Origin: Xiphydria camelus
Lineage: Eukaryota > Arthropoda > Insecta > Hymenoptera > Xiphydriidae
Assembly (NCBI GenBank): GCA_963678675.1
Contig: OY783192.1
Span: forward strand, 7,140,001-7,204,000
Length of the DNA: 64,000 nucleotides
Direction of reading: 5' to 3'
Shown: positions 13,641 to 25,487 of the stretch, in pieces
Numbering within the stretch: the stretch's first letter is position 1
How the letters are laid out: every line of letters begins with the position of its first letter
Translations under genes and position numbers: made by a program
Notes under the pieces: generated by a model
Seen by the model: only the letters and a program-made list of their open reading frames with translations
Told to the model about the DNA's origin: nothing
Database searches by the model: none

Positions 13641-14396
13641 ATTAACACGTAACATTGAGGGAAAGTGAACACGAACCTAACTACCTAGGTACTGATCGCT
13701 ACTGGCAGAGCGTGAGATCAAAACGTGAAAACTCGAACTCTCTATGATCAATACTTATAAAATTCCTTCAGCGAGTGTAAGAGGCTTGTGTGACTGAAGG
13801 AATGACTAGAAATTAAATCTAAGCTAAAAATGGGTATAAAGGACCCAGAATAATTGCAAGTCAGAGGGACAGAGTCAAGTCAGGACACCGCGCGTCACCG
13901 AGGGTAAAATCGGTCGCTGTCGGTAAAGATAAAATCGCTGTGCTAATATCCCGTTTGCCCGCTATGTGGCGAATATTCTCGGATGCAAATTTATGTTTTA
14001 CTATTTATAAGAGCAACGTTGAAAAGTGTAATAGTTGTCGTTTTATGGATCAATTGGGGCTTTGATCAGCTGGTTTTTGGAAGTGGGTGAGGTGTCGCGA
14101 ACTCGCTCCAGCCTTGCCGCTGGTTGGCTTGGTACTACAGTGCTTCCAGGACCGGCCCATTAGTCTCTTGTAAATATTAGTTTTTTTCGCACAGCAGTCA
14201 CAAACCATTGGCAAGCGGCGCTTTTAACAATCTGCGCATGCATTTATCAGTTGCGTTTTACTTCCAGTGAAATATCTAGCTCTCTCTTCAAAATACGGCG
14301 TTCATCTGATCGGAGACAATTTTACTTGGACCAAAGGAATATTATATTTTCAACTTGAAGAAATATTTCTTTACTTTAAATTATTATGTCTTTGAC
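13641..14396. other. Unique spacer between the two arrays
   Basis: No open frame of note. A weak hairpin ATTCCTTCAG ... CTGAAGGAAT lies near 13760-13802. The last 80 bp regain the AAAGAAATATTTCTTT vocabulary of the element ends. Confidence 0.4.
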
Positions 14397-15278
14397 TAGA
14401 TGACCTATTTCTTGCCGCGAAAGACGCGAGTAATTGTCTTCAATACAACTTTTTTCGAGGTAAATATAGATATCTCAGTTAGTAAGAAATACTCTGTTAC
14501 GCCGAAGACATATTTCTTTGACTAGATGACCTATTTCTTGCCGCGAAAGACGCGAGTAATTGTCTTGAATACAACTTTTTTCGAGGCAAATATAGATATC
14601 TCAGTTAGGAAGAAATATTCTGTTACGCCGAAGACATATTTCTTTGACTACATGACCTATTTCTTGCCGCGAAAGACGCGAGTAATTGTCTTGAATACAA
14701 CTTTTTTCGAGGCAAATATAGATATCTCAGTTAGGAAGAAATATTCTGTTACGCCGAAGACATATTTCTTTGACTAGATGACCTATTTCTTGCCGCGAAA
14801 GACGCGAGTAATTGTCTTGAATACAACTTTTTTCAAGGCAAATATAGATATCTCAGTTAGGAAGAAATATTCTGTTCCGCCGAAGACATATTTCTTTAAC
14901 TAGATGACCTATTTCTTGCCGCAAAAGGCGCCAGTAATTGTCTTGAATACAACTTTTTTCGAGGCAAATATAGATATCTCAGTTAGTAAGAAATATTCTG
15001 TTATGCCGAAGACATATTTCTTTGACTAGATGACCTATTTCTTGCCGCGAAAGACGCAAGTAATTGTCTTGAATACAACTTTTTTCGAGGCAAATATAGA
15101 TATCTCAGTTAGTAAGAAATATTCTGTTACGCCGAAGACATATTTCTTCGACTAGATGACCTATTTCTTGCCGCAAAAGACGCGAGTAATTGTCTTGAAT
15201 ACAACTTTTTTCGAGGCAAATATAGATATCTCAGTTAGTAAGAAATATTCTGTTACGCCGAAGACATATTTCTTTGTT
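14397..15278. repeat. Tandem array, seven units of exactly 126 bp
   Basis: TAGATGACCTATTTCTTGCC (one unit has TACATG) begins units at 14397, 14523, 14649, 14775, 14901, 15027 and 15153. Units are nearly identical. Because 126 is 42 codons the frame repeats, giving a 42-residue periodic translation, but most units begin with an in-frame TAG, so it is not taken as coding. Confidence 0.9.
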
Positions 15279-15530
15279 TCAAAAACGCACTTCTTTTGCC
15301 AAATAACATCACAGTTCAAATCGAAGGTACAAGGATTCAAAATAAATAAATGCTCCTTCATTTGTACAACTGTTTCTGTCGGACCAAAGAAATATATCTT
15401 CCATTGAAATATTTGCTTTCGATGAAAGATTTCTTTGGACTAAAAAAATATAGTTTCGGAGCTATACAAAGAAATATTTCTTTCAACCCGAATAAAATGT
15501 CTTTGATCCAAAGAATTTTTTTTCTCAGTG

Positions 15531-15782
15531 TAGCTCTACTGTTTATGGTGAACATATATGTATACTTCTGCACTGAATCGTTCTCTTTTTACTGGAGAAA
15601 ATCTTCACCGTCAAGTGCTAATGTTACATTCGGTCTTATAGACCAATCAGGATCAAGTATTCCGATGTCCGTAATCCCACCACAACGGAATCAACAAGAT
15701 TTGTCGCTAAGGGATTAAACAAGATACTAAAAAGAAGACGTTGCTAAGAGATGTAAACACGGGGAGAGGAGTATGGGAAATT
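15531..15782. other. Short unique gap
   Basis: No gene or repeat recognised. A frame starting near 15508 has a hydrophobic start resembling a signal peptide, but its first codons lie in the terminal repeat of the preceding element. Confidence 0.3.
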
Positions 15783-15994
15783 ATTTTTTATAACACGTGC
15801 ATCGAAAGTGGTGCTTTTCATGCCAGTTTTACGGGACGAAAATAGCAAATTGTGCACGCTAGGATAGAAAAGTTGAGCTCGCGCATGCGCAGTTTATACT
15901 CGCTTCACTTTCGTCCCTTGGGTGAATTTTCATTCACTTTCGTCCCTGAAAACTAGCATGAAAAGCACCACTTGCATTCACTTGTTATAAAAAA
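15783..15994. mobile_element. Palindromic MITE of about 210 bp
   Basis: TTTTTTATAACACGTGCAT faces TTGTTATAAAAAAT, and GTGGTGCTTTTCATGCCAG faces CTAGCATGAAAAGCACCAC. GACGAAA and TTTCGTC extend the arms. It abuts the next element directly. Confidence 0.75.
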
Positions 15995-16117
15995 TATCGT
16001 GTGCAACACGGACCAAAGTTGGCGCCGACGAGTGTGATTGCAGCCCTCGCTTCGCTCGGGCAGCAAACTTCACACTCGTCGGCAATCGCCAACTTTCAGC
16101 CCTTGTTGCACAATATA
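15994..16117. repeat. Palindromic element with CTCGCTTCGCTCG core, second copy
   Basis: ATATCGTGTGCAACACGG and TTGTTGCACAATATA are the outer arms; AAAGTTGGCG faces CGCCAACTTT. The inner hairpin 16026-16082 matches the one at 536-590 (GAGTGTGATTGC, CTCGCTTCGCTCG, GCAAACTTCACACTC). Confidence 0.7.
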
Positions 16118-16123
16118 CTATTT

Positions 16124-17671
16124 CGTGTGAGAAAATTCATTTCGTCGACGAGATCTCCTGCCCGACCAGAAATTTGGCTTGACATGCCGGTTGTCACATC
16201 AGGCCCTGATCAGGCATACGCCCGGCATGCCGGATCCGGTTTGCCTTAGCTGCGCCGGACCCGGCCCTGATCAGGCATACGCCCGGCATGCCGGATCCGG
16301 TTTGCCTTAGCTACGCCGGACCCGGCCCTGATCAGGCATACGCCCGGCATGCCGGATCCGGTTTGCCTTAGCTCCGCCGGACCCGGCCCTGATCAGGCAT
16401 ACGCCCGGCATGCCGGATCCGGTTTGCCTTAGCTCCGCCGGACCCGGCCCTGATCAGGCATACGCCCGGCATGCCGGATCCGGTTTGCCTTAGCTGCGCC
16501 GGACCCGGCCCTGATCAGGCATACGCCCGGCATGCCGGATCCGGTTTGCCTTAGCTCCGCCGGACCCGGCCCTGATCAGGCATACGCCCGGCATGCCGGA
16601 TCCGGTTTGCCTTAGCTGCGCCGGACCCGGCCCTGATCAAGCATGTAACGCGTTGTCACATCAGGGCCGAGTCCGGCAACCGGCTCCGGGCCGGATCCGG
16701 GCCCGATTAGAAATTTCGATACTTGTCACGTCAGGACCGGGTAAGGCAGCCTGACCCGGCCCTGATCAAGTATGTAACGCGTTGTCACATCAGGGCCGGG
16801 TCCGGCTTGCCGTAGCTGCCTGACGCCAGATGGCGCCGACCCTCTCGGCTCTCGGTAGTAAAACGGCGGTACAGTACTATATACCTAAGAGGATCACAGA
16901 GCGTCTAAGGCAGGAGTCGGCCTAGCCTTACTGACGAGTTCACAGGCCGACTCCGGGTCGAAATGACGAACTCACTCGTCTGCCACAGCGATTTTTGAAA
17001 GCGATTTTGTTTATATATAAAAATAAACAATTATCGTATGGGAAATTTAGACCCGACCCGACCCGACCAGAAATGTCGATACTTGTCACGTCAGGACCGA
17101 ATAAGGCAACTTTATCCGGCCCTGGTCAAGCATGTAACGCGTTGTCACATCAGGGCCGAATCCGGTAACCGGATCCGGGCCCGACCAGAAATTTCGATAC
17201 TTGTCACGTCAGGACCGGGTAAGGCAGCCTGACCCGGCCCTGATCAAGCATGTAACGCGTTGTCACATCAGGGCCGAGTCCGGCAACCGGCTCCGGGCCG
17301 GATCCGGGCCCGATTAGAAATTTCGATACTTGTCACGTCAGGACCGGGTAAGGCAGCCTGACCCGGCCCTGATCAAGTATGTAACACGTTGTCACATCAG
17401 GGCCGAATCCGGTTACCGGATCCGGGCCGGATCCGGCAACCGGACCCGGCCCTGATGTGACAATGCGTTACATACCTGACCAGGGCCGGGTAAGGTTGCC
17501 TGATAAGGGCCTGACTTCCAAGATCCGGCTGCCTGACCCGGCCCTGATGTGACAAGTATTGAAATTTCTGGTCGGATGGAGGGGATTTTCGAATCGTTAA
17601 CGAAAGTGATCGACGAAACTTAACATCTGTTAACGAATTACTTTCCGTCCACGAAAAACATTTCTCACACG
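16124..17671. mobile_element. GC-rich inverted-repeat element with satellite interior
   Basis: CGTGTGAGAAAATTCATTTC on the left faces ACGAAAAACATTTCTCACACG on the right (near-complementary), and CGACCAGAAATTT faces AAATTTCTGGTCGG. The interior alternates two hairpin-prone motifs about ten times, TTGTCACATCAGGGCCG and CTTGTCACGTCAGGACCG, interleaved with GATCAAGCATGTAACGCG. Composition is strikingly GC-rich against AT-rich neighbours. Confidence 0.6.
16204..16630. repeat. 61-bp tandem satellite, seven units
   Basis: CCCTGATCAGGCATACGCCC recurs every 61 bp starting at 16204, 16265, 16326, 16387, 16448, 16509 and 16570, with a partial unit from 16631. Units are nearly identical, differing mainly at one base in TTAGCTNCGCCGG. 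Each contains the palindromes TGATCA, GGCATGCC and GGATCC. Confidence 0.92.
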
Positions 17672-17956
17672 TCGAGAATAGCCCCCCTGACCAATTTGAA
17701 TCCTTATTAATATTCTTTTTATTGAGAAATAAATAAATTTATGATTTGTCGTTTTTAGCAAGAAAAATTTACATTTACATGGGTTAAATTTTACTAGTTT
17801 ATTCATCAAAAATTACTTTTCGATTTTGATGAAAAAAATCTCATTCTAAAAGATGAAAATTCTACAGTTTGTCAATTCGATGCACAGTTAGTCAGAAAAA
17901 TGATACTTTTTCCTCATCTTCTAGGTTAGAAGTTCTGTTTTTTTTTCTCTCCATAA

Positions 17957-18112
17957 CGTCAATGATTTTGATCGACCTGCTTTGGGCTACGGTACTTTCG
18001 TCGAGTCGATCGTAGCTAAACAGTACAAAAAAAGATTCGCTCATGCAGTTTAGCTACGGCCGACTCGATGATAGTACTGTCATCTAAAGCGGGTCGATCA
18101 GAGTCATTGACG
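17957..18112. repeat. 156-bp palindrome containing a dispersed CGGTACTTT motif
   Basis: CGTCAATGATTTTGATCGAC faces GTCGATCAGAGTCATTGACG, and CGTAGCTAAAC faces GTTTAGCTACG. The left arm carries ACGGTACTTTCGTCGAGTCG, a sequence also found twice at 60.5-60.7 kb. Confidence 0.7.
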
Positions 18113-18132
18113 CTAGGTGTATATTGGATTTT

Positions 18133-18634
18133 ATACAGTGAGCAAAAAAAGTATCTGTACGCTATCATTTTTTTTCATAAAACTTTATCAATGAAACGGT
18201 AAATGAAATAATAAATACAGTCTGTGTAGATCAACTAAAACTCCCGTTCAGGTATGTTAGCTTTTTTGAAACGATCTAATGATAACTGAATTATATAAAT
18301 TTTCATTTTTTCTTAAGACAAATAATTTTCTCTCGGCCATTTCAGAAAATATTTGAAATGTTCATCTTGTGGAACATTATAAAAAAGTTATGTCATTTAG
18401 AAAAGTCAAAAATCGAGCTATTTTATAGGAAATTATATAAATCAACTCAAATTTTGATTTTCTAGATGCTAAAACTTTTTATGCTTCATTGAATTCTTTC
18501 AAAAATGCTAATACATGTGAATTGGAATTTGTATTGATACGTGCAGATTTCTCATTTATTCTTCTGTTAATAGTTATATGAGAAATGTGTAATTTAGTAC
18601 CCCTACGTACAAATACTTTTTTTTACCTACTGTA
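18133..18634. mobile_element. Tc1/mariner-like non-autonomous element
   Basis: TACAGTGAGCAAAAAAAGTA at the left matches the reverse complement of TACTTTTTTTTACCTACTGTA at the right; CTGTACG and CGTACAAA extend the inverted repeats. TA at each edge fits the superfamily's TA target. The AT-rich 0.5-kb interior has no recognisable transposase. Confidence 0.65.
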
Positions 18635-20652
18635 TACATATAGATTGTAAAGGAGTCGTGTTTATTTATGCTCCGAAGATGCGAATTATTTTATAACTTC
18701 CCTTTCTTGTAATGCATACGATAAAGCTACTGATAAAATTTCGTATCCTACGGTCGCGTTCTCGATTCTTATTGAAGAACGTCGAGTATGCACAAAGTAT
18801 AAATCCGAGTAACACGGAAAAGCGAAGTCCCCGAAATTCCCCAGTATGCATAAACTAGGAATGGATGCAGCAATTTCTTGTCACCTCTATCAACACTCGA
18901 CGAATAATTAATTAAGTAATATTACTTATGTTCCTCCTTTTACGGTGGTGCGAGAGATTCTCACCGCAGCATCTCCGGCGCCTTGTGTAACCACTTTACC
19001 TCCCGCGCGTCTCGATCCCCCGGAGAGTCCTCCGTCACCCCTTGCCGCTGTCTCTTTCCATTTCTACCTACATACATCCCTACAATATAGATGTTCGCAT
19101 TCGCTCGCGCGCAACCCGCTTTAAAGTGGTTGCCGGCATAACTTTCCCGCGCGCGCCGCCTTATGAAGTTTTCGATTTATTAAAGCGCAAACAGCCGCGC
19201 GCCGGAGAAGCTCGGTGAAGCTCGACGCGCCCGGGGGTGCGGGGTTCAACTGCCGCTTCGGCGAACCGCGCGCTCCTCGCTCAGGCGCACTCCCGTGAGT
19301 TATACTCGCGGAGAAAGAACGATACCGGGACTCGTTATACGCGCGACGATAATGCGCGTAATATGTAAATGTCGTAGACGGTAAACGGGCACGAAGCTGT
19401 AAACAATCTAACGAGAGACAGGGCTTAAAGAGACACCTTTGACGCTAAGCCGAAGCCGACGGCCGCCTGATTGTAACTGACACCGTAACGCAGGATTCGA
19501 GGGATCGTCCGTTCACTTTGGTTCGGTTGCACGAGATCGACGTATGTATGTATGCGTGCTTGGTTAGAGTGATGGCGCACACGGCGAGAGAGAAATATGC
19601 TTTTAAAGTTCCTTTGGTAAGAATCGGAAGGAGATATAGTGGAAGGTCGCCTTTTTCTAACGAGAGTCACTCGCACGCGACGCTCGTGCATAGAATTTTT
19701 GAAAGTATATGCTTATTTTCACAGTGATCACTATTACCACCGGAAAGGAAAGAGAGATGAGGTGAAAGCGAGGTTAATATTATAAGTGATGCGCGATACT
19801 TATGTTTACCAATTTAGGGATGAATTTATCCTTGTATTTCCGTGTAAATTGAGTCAGCTAGGGTAAAACGAGATGAGTTGGTGCAGGAATATGGCCTCTC
19901 GTCGCCACGCAAAACAATGGAAACGAGGGGCCAATTTCCTGGGTCAACTAACCCCATTTTACCCTACATTTCATTTCTTTTCTTCTTCTCGTTCCAGTCT
20001 ACAAACGTACACAGCGCGAGCAACTCGGCATCGACATCTATCTCGTTATTCGATTTCTATAACAGACGCGCGTCATCCGAATAGAAGGAATTCACTTGAC
20101 CCGTACCTTTCTTTCCTGCATCGTCATCAACGTCAGCCACGATAATGAGGATACCGCGTACGTCCAACAAGATGAGCATCACTCTGCCTCCTCTCGCCGC
20201 TTCGTCTATTCGTCTCGTGTCTCTTCGCTCTTGCGCCATAGGTATAACGTGCCAACTTACAAACGTGCTTAGTCGACAGCATCCTCGGAGTACCGTGTAT
20301 CTACCCCGTGCGCCAAGTAACGAAGCTCGGCGTAATTCCGACGACTCGTCGTCTCTATCTCGTTGCCCTTTCCCATTTTCTTCTTCCACGTCGACACGAC
20401 GATGAACTCGTCCTCCGTTCTCTCTCTCTCTCTCGCTCTCTCCCTCTTTCCCTCGACATTTCGCACGCCTTTCATCGTGCACAAGAACGAGTATGAGAGT
20501 GCAGTGACTCTCGAATAATATGTAAAGGATATTTGTATACGAATCCCTGATTTATGTCAAACAGAAATAAGCCCTGTCGCGATTTTAGGAATGTTCGACC
20601 CTCAAGAATTATGCTATACGGAAGAATTGCTGAATTTGGATCGGCACCTATA
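18635..20652. other. No supported gene; CpG-rich blocks and a CT tract
   Basis: 18950-19480 and 19870-20500 are GC/CpG-rich with overlapping open frames in several phases on both strands, none recognised. A TCTCTC-rich tract spans about 20417-20453. Such islands could hold a promoter or 5' exon of a gene outside the window, but nothing here proves it. Confidence 0.35.
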
Positions 20653-21369
20653 CACTGAAAAAAAAGGCAAGGGTAAAATTAACCTATGTTGCTGGGTAAA
20701 AATTGTTCTAGTTAAAGGAACCATTTTTATAATATATCTTACTATGGATTTAGTAACCACAACTACTATTAAATAGAATAGTTCTGCAACTAATAGTTGT
20801 GTGTACTATTGAGATTAGTACGATAATTACAGTAATGAGAACCAGTTTTAATAGTAAACTATTTTACTAATCTGAAACAGTTTAAACCACTTTTAATTAG
20901 AGTTGAAATCCACTATTGAAATAAGTTGTTTTTACTATGAATTTAGAGGTTACGTAGATTGAAAGAAAAGATGAGAATAAAATTAACTAGCTTGCTGGGT
21001 AAAAATGGTTGTAGTTATAGGAACTATTTTTTAATAGTGCCTATATATTGCTACTCATTTAGTATTCGTAACTACTGTTAAGAGTAGTTGGATATATTAT
21101 TGAGTATAGTGCAATAATTACAGTAATAATAATTCATTTAATAGTAAATTATAAACAAGTAATTGTAAACATTTAGTACACATTACTATAAATAAGTGAT
21201 ATACTAATTACTATATGAAATCAGTAAACTCAAATAAGAAATTTACCATTGCGAAATATAATAGTTTCCAAATATCGTAATTTTTACTATTACAGTTTAC
21301 CATTAATCTGGGTTACGACCCCCAGCCACCCATCGAAATAGTAAACTTTACTATTTTTTTCTCCCAGCG
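20653..21369. mobile_element. AT-rich element with two direct-repeat units and CACTG-like start
   Basis: It begins CACTGAAAAAAAAGG and ends CTATTTTTTTCTCCCAGCG. AAAATTAACCTATGTTGCTG near 20675 is repeated as AAAATTAACTAGCTTGCTG about 304 bp later, with the following TAGTAA-rich sequence in the same order. Termini are more diverged than in the related elements at 39.8 and 52.7 kb. Confidence 0.4.
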
Positions 21370-21419
21370 TAGATTTGGCCACGCCTTTATCTAGAACAGT
21401 AGAGATATTTTCCATTGTT

Positions 21420-21437
21420 CGCGCGCGCGCGCGCGCG
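21420..21437. repeat. (CG)n microsatellite
   Basis: Uninterrupted alternating CG of about 17 bp. Such tracts are uncommon in genomes with strong CpG methylation and can adopt Z-DNA. Confidence 0.8.
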
Positions 21438-24400
21438 GTTAGTTGCATCGTATGCCTAGACTTCGAGATGACCATTAACTGTAGTCAGTAAGCAATAATA
21501 GTTTTCACTACTGGACAGTTGAAGAACTCGTCGATAGATCGAAGCTTTGCTAATAATTCTGGTGTAAATAATCACATGTCTTATTGTATATTTAAAAAGT
21601 ACATTTACGTAGCTATAAAATGACATGATCGTCTTAAAGATTCGTGCTGTCATCGAAGTTTGGCAACACGTGTTCAGTAATTCGGTTGAGTTTCTTAGAT
21701 TGGACTATATTCTGTAGCCTAGATTCGACGCAGATTCAACCAAGCAACGGTATATTACTCGTAATAAAAAACAGAATTAAATTCTCTATTCATTGTTTCA
21801 CCATTTCGTTGAATAAACTGTTATCAATAGTTGAAATGATTGTTTGTTCAATATTTACATTTTCTATAAAACTACTTTCAAGTCATGATATTTTTATGTT
21901 TTCCCTTTAATTTATGAAAAGAGATATTTATTTGGTCTTTCTTGTACCTTTTTTTCCCAATCAAGCCAGCGGCCCAATATAGGAATCCACCGGTCCATTC
22001 TAGGCAACCAGTTTCCTTGACAAGACCGAAAGCATACTTTTAGCTTTCATGCTTTGTTGAGTTTGTAAAATTTGTGTCGAGAAATTTAATTGCATTAATT
22101 TGAAGCATACACAGTGCTTATTATTTCCACATGTTGTTATTTTTCTAAGATATTCCACTTTCGACATTTATTGAAAAATACCTCAAGTGGTCCAAATCAG
22201 GCGACCCACCCCTACATGTGTAACGATGATACCTGGTGAGAGCTCGACTAACAGACGGTCGTGACGAATTCCGAAGCGATTTCTCAGTACGAATCGACAA
22301 GATCGAGGGGACTTGAAAGAATTATCGTTCCTCTGCATAATGAGAAGCTCGTAACGACAATCGCGAGTGTAATCTGGCGTACCTACGTGATGAGCGCACG
22401 TCGCCCGCTGTATACTTAGGAGCGGCCGATTGCGTGGGAGCACTTTATCGTCCAAAAAGCGATTATCTATACTCGAGCGGCCCTTTACAACCGTGCCGAG
22501 GTCGTTGCGTCTTTTATTAGCCTTATCGCGAGACGTACGATGCACCGATGGTTCGCACGCGCGCGAAGAATCGATTAGATACCTCTATATACGCGAGGTT
22601 TGCCGGAGACGTCGAGATTCTTCTCAGTATCAAAGTGAAACGTCGTCTCGCCGGTCGCTCCTCCATACAGTCGTCAGTTTTCGTCGCAATGAAATATCGA
22701 CGGCCCTTTTCGCGCGCTGTCATCGTCACCCGACGTCTCCGAAGTTCGAGGAGTTTCAAAGCGGGTTAGCGCGGAGCTGCATTAACGTATTAATATCGCA
22801 TACACGACATCAATATGCATGTAATCCGGCGGAGCATCGAATTCGGCGGGGCTTCTCTCCGTCCGGCTTAGCGAGGGTATCATAATACTTGTAAGCCTCC
22901 GACGCATTAAGCGGATCATATCATTCGTGTCCAAGGGCCGTAAGACGTTTCGTTTCAACCGAAACGCGGAGGTCGGCAACATCTGAGCCCCCCGATCCAC
23001 GTCACACGGCTGTCCGGACGTCGCTCGCAGTTAACGCGATAAACGCTGGAACCCGTAAAGTACCACCTCGCCCCGTCGTCCCGTACCACTTCTCGCACCC
23101 CGTATACCGTTCGTTATACCTATAGATACGCCTGGGTCGTCGTCGAGAAGACAACGCGCCTCTCGCGTCGCGCAAATGAGTCGAGAGCCGAACGTTCGAA
23201 GGACGCGTGTCGTCGACTCTTCGCGATGATGCTCCTCCTTCCGTTCGTTCTCTCTTCGCTCCGAAGAAGCAGCGACGTCACTGCGGGACGAAGTCGGAAA
23301 ACTTCAAGCAGCGCGATAGCTTCCCAGCCTCCTTGCGCTCAGTACGATAACGGCTCTTTTATTTTGCGGCAGGAGATGCTCTCTTTTCTCCGCCTGCTCC
23401 GCGCGGCTCTCGGGAAACTTTCTTCATCCTGCACGAATCCGGGGAATAATATCACTTAGAGTTAGCGTTCCCGCATTTGCGACGCGGAGCGCTGCACTAC
23501 TCGTCCCTGCGACGTTACCGTGCCGCGGGAGACGGCGAGGTGGTCTCTAAGCGGTAAAATCCGGTGCGAAGGGTTACCGCGTGATTTTACGATATCGATA
23601 AAGAGAGTGCGAGAGCTTCACGCGTCATCCATCATCGTTAGTGTTTTATTCACGAATTGTCGACGGAGCCGAAGCTTCCATGACCCGGAAAAACTCTGTG
23701 TAAGCATCGACGAATGTTCGTACGTCACGTTCGTTTAACCCTTCATCGTACGATCGCGCATATATAGTGTTGTAACGCCGGCGCGTCTTGTATACGTCTA
23801 CTTTATTCGTCTGCTCGCGCGTTTCAGAGAATCGGCGCTCTCGGTGCGATCGCCGAAAAAGTGGCTATCATCGATAATGGCGATCGCTATACTCGCGCGA
23901 TCCATTCCGCCCGGTTTTCTTCGGCCGGGACGTAAACGCGGCGGCCTTTATGCGCGTACAACGCCACTTTCGGTGAAGGAGATTCACCGGGGCGAGCCGC
24001 GCCCGCGCACGGCCGCTAATAGAAAACGAATTTAGGCTCGATGCCGCGTGAAAAATGAGGGATGAATCACGGGTGACGCGTTTGGAGTGGGAAATACGAG
24101 TCGCCCGATTATGTCCTGGCTGCGGCGGAATCCAACGGAGGAGAGCGACGCCGCCGAAGCTCGTACATTTCGCGTAACTAATGCGGGCATGCATCAACAA
24201 TCCGCCTCTCGTATATTTCCCGTGACGCTCGGCGCCGCGACACCGTCGGCCTATTTCCGCGCGTTCCCGATGGAAATTGAACGCTTTGGCACATGGTGCG
24301 TGACGCGCGAAGAAGGTGGAGAGGGAGGGGTAGCACTTTCCGTCAAAATTGACGATCGGCCAAGCGAGACCAGACGTTTTCGCTTCGATTTTTCCTACAA

Positions 24401-25323
24401 ATCCCTGAAAATAGGTACTACGAATTTTTCTTTAAATCGAGTTTCAAATGTTCGAACTTGCCACAGATATTTTACATTTTTTCTTTAGGAAGATTTTTGC
24501 ATTTGGTCAAAGTGTTGAATACATCTCTCGAAGAGACTGCGTGTTTTACGTAATAACAGTACGCTGAAAATCTCCGTTTTTACGTCTCCTCTTTTCGATT
24601 TATTGAACACAAAAGATGCTCATAAATTCACGACGAACTGCATAAATGTTGCTCATAGATTTAAACGGCTTTATAATTTATATTCGAGTTGAGGTTACAT
24701 AATCCCACGGATACCACTGAATAAGATTGTGCAATGGGATATACATAGGTAAGTAATAGCGTTGCAACATACGTGCAGTAGTAGACAAGAATATAGGTTT
24801 CACTACAAAAATTATTAAAAGAAAATAAAAAAGAGAGAAATTCTTTGCCAAAAGAAATTTCTCTTGGTACCAATGGCTCGTATACTTTCTTCTAACGAGT
24901 CGCGTGAAAATAGAATAAAGAATATTACTACAACGGAATACAATTATAGTAAATATAGCACATCCTGTTTTTCTGATGTGCATCAGTAGCGAACAGGCAC
25001 TTACCTATTACATAACGAGTTACGTTATTCGCTGCAGAAAAGACTGTTTTGTATGCACACACGTGGGTCTAGCTTTGGCAAGCTCATAGACACGACGCCG
25101 ACGTTGCGATATTACGAGTACAGCGCACAGTGCTGTGCGTTTCAAGCACATTCTGCATTTTTCAATAGATATTTTAAATTACCAGAGAAATATTTAATCT
25201 TTTGACTGTTCCTTTTACAATTCTGAAAACTTCATGGACTCCATGTAAGCATTACTAGATTTTTAAATATTTTTCAGTAAATGCACATTCAGTTACACGA
25301 AATATTTAAATTTCAAAATCTCT
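21438..25323. other. No supported gene; long CpG-rich block 22.2-24.4 kb
   Basis: The CpG-rich block contains many overlapping open frames (up to 151 codons at 22430-22885) rich in Arg and Ser. None matches a family I know, and no consistent exon chain was found. The flanks are AT-rich. It may be regulatory or an unrecognised 5' exon. Confidence 0.35.
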
Positions 25324-25414
25324 TTAACCCTAGACCGGTATCGATATTCAATGATACGTTATAATCTGTAGTTGGAATGCGTAAATTTTACGTACGATAC
25401 CGGTCTAGGGTTAA
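25324..25414. mobile_element. 91-bp piggyBac-like MITE flanked by TTAA
   Basis: TTAACCCTAGACCGGTATCG and its mirror CGATACCGGTCTAGGGTTAA bound the element. TTAA at both edges with CCC-type ends is the piggyBac signature. Too short to encode anything. Confidence 0.75.
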
Positions 25415-25487
25415 TCGTGTAGAGGAAATGCGCATAAAGGTAATATTCAAATGCGTGAAAGTTTTTGATAATCTGTGCAAAAAACGT

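Larger units (their letters stand above)
12052..15530. mobile_element. 3.5-kb inverted-repeat element carrying two tandem arrays
   Basis: The left end CACAGAGAAAAAAAATTC followed by TTTGGATCAAAG is the reverse complement of the right end CTTTGATCCAAAG followed by AATTTTTTTTCTCAGTG, with one mismatch. Both subterminal regions are rich in GAAAGAAATATTCTTTC-type motifs. Between them are a 316-bp array (left), a spacer of about 0.75 kb, and a 126-bp array (right). The CACTG-like termini match smaller elements at 39835 and 52703, and a CACTG start would be compatible with the CMC (CACTA/Mirage/Chapaev) group. No transposase was seen, so it would be non-autonomous. Confidence 0.65.

Noticed and set aside
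14526..15407. Protein of 42-residue repeats across the 126-bp array
   Set aside because: Most units carry an in-frame TAG at the unit boundary, and the array lies inside a mobile element.
15508..15718. Possible secreted peptide with hydrophobic N-terminus
   Set aside because: The first codons lie in the terminal repeat of the 12052-15530 element; the remainder has no known features.
16204..16630. CRISPR-like regular repeats
   Set aside because: Repeats are head-to-tail 61-bp units with no variable spacers, in a eukaryotic genome; it is a satellite.
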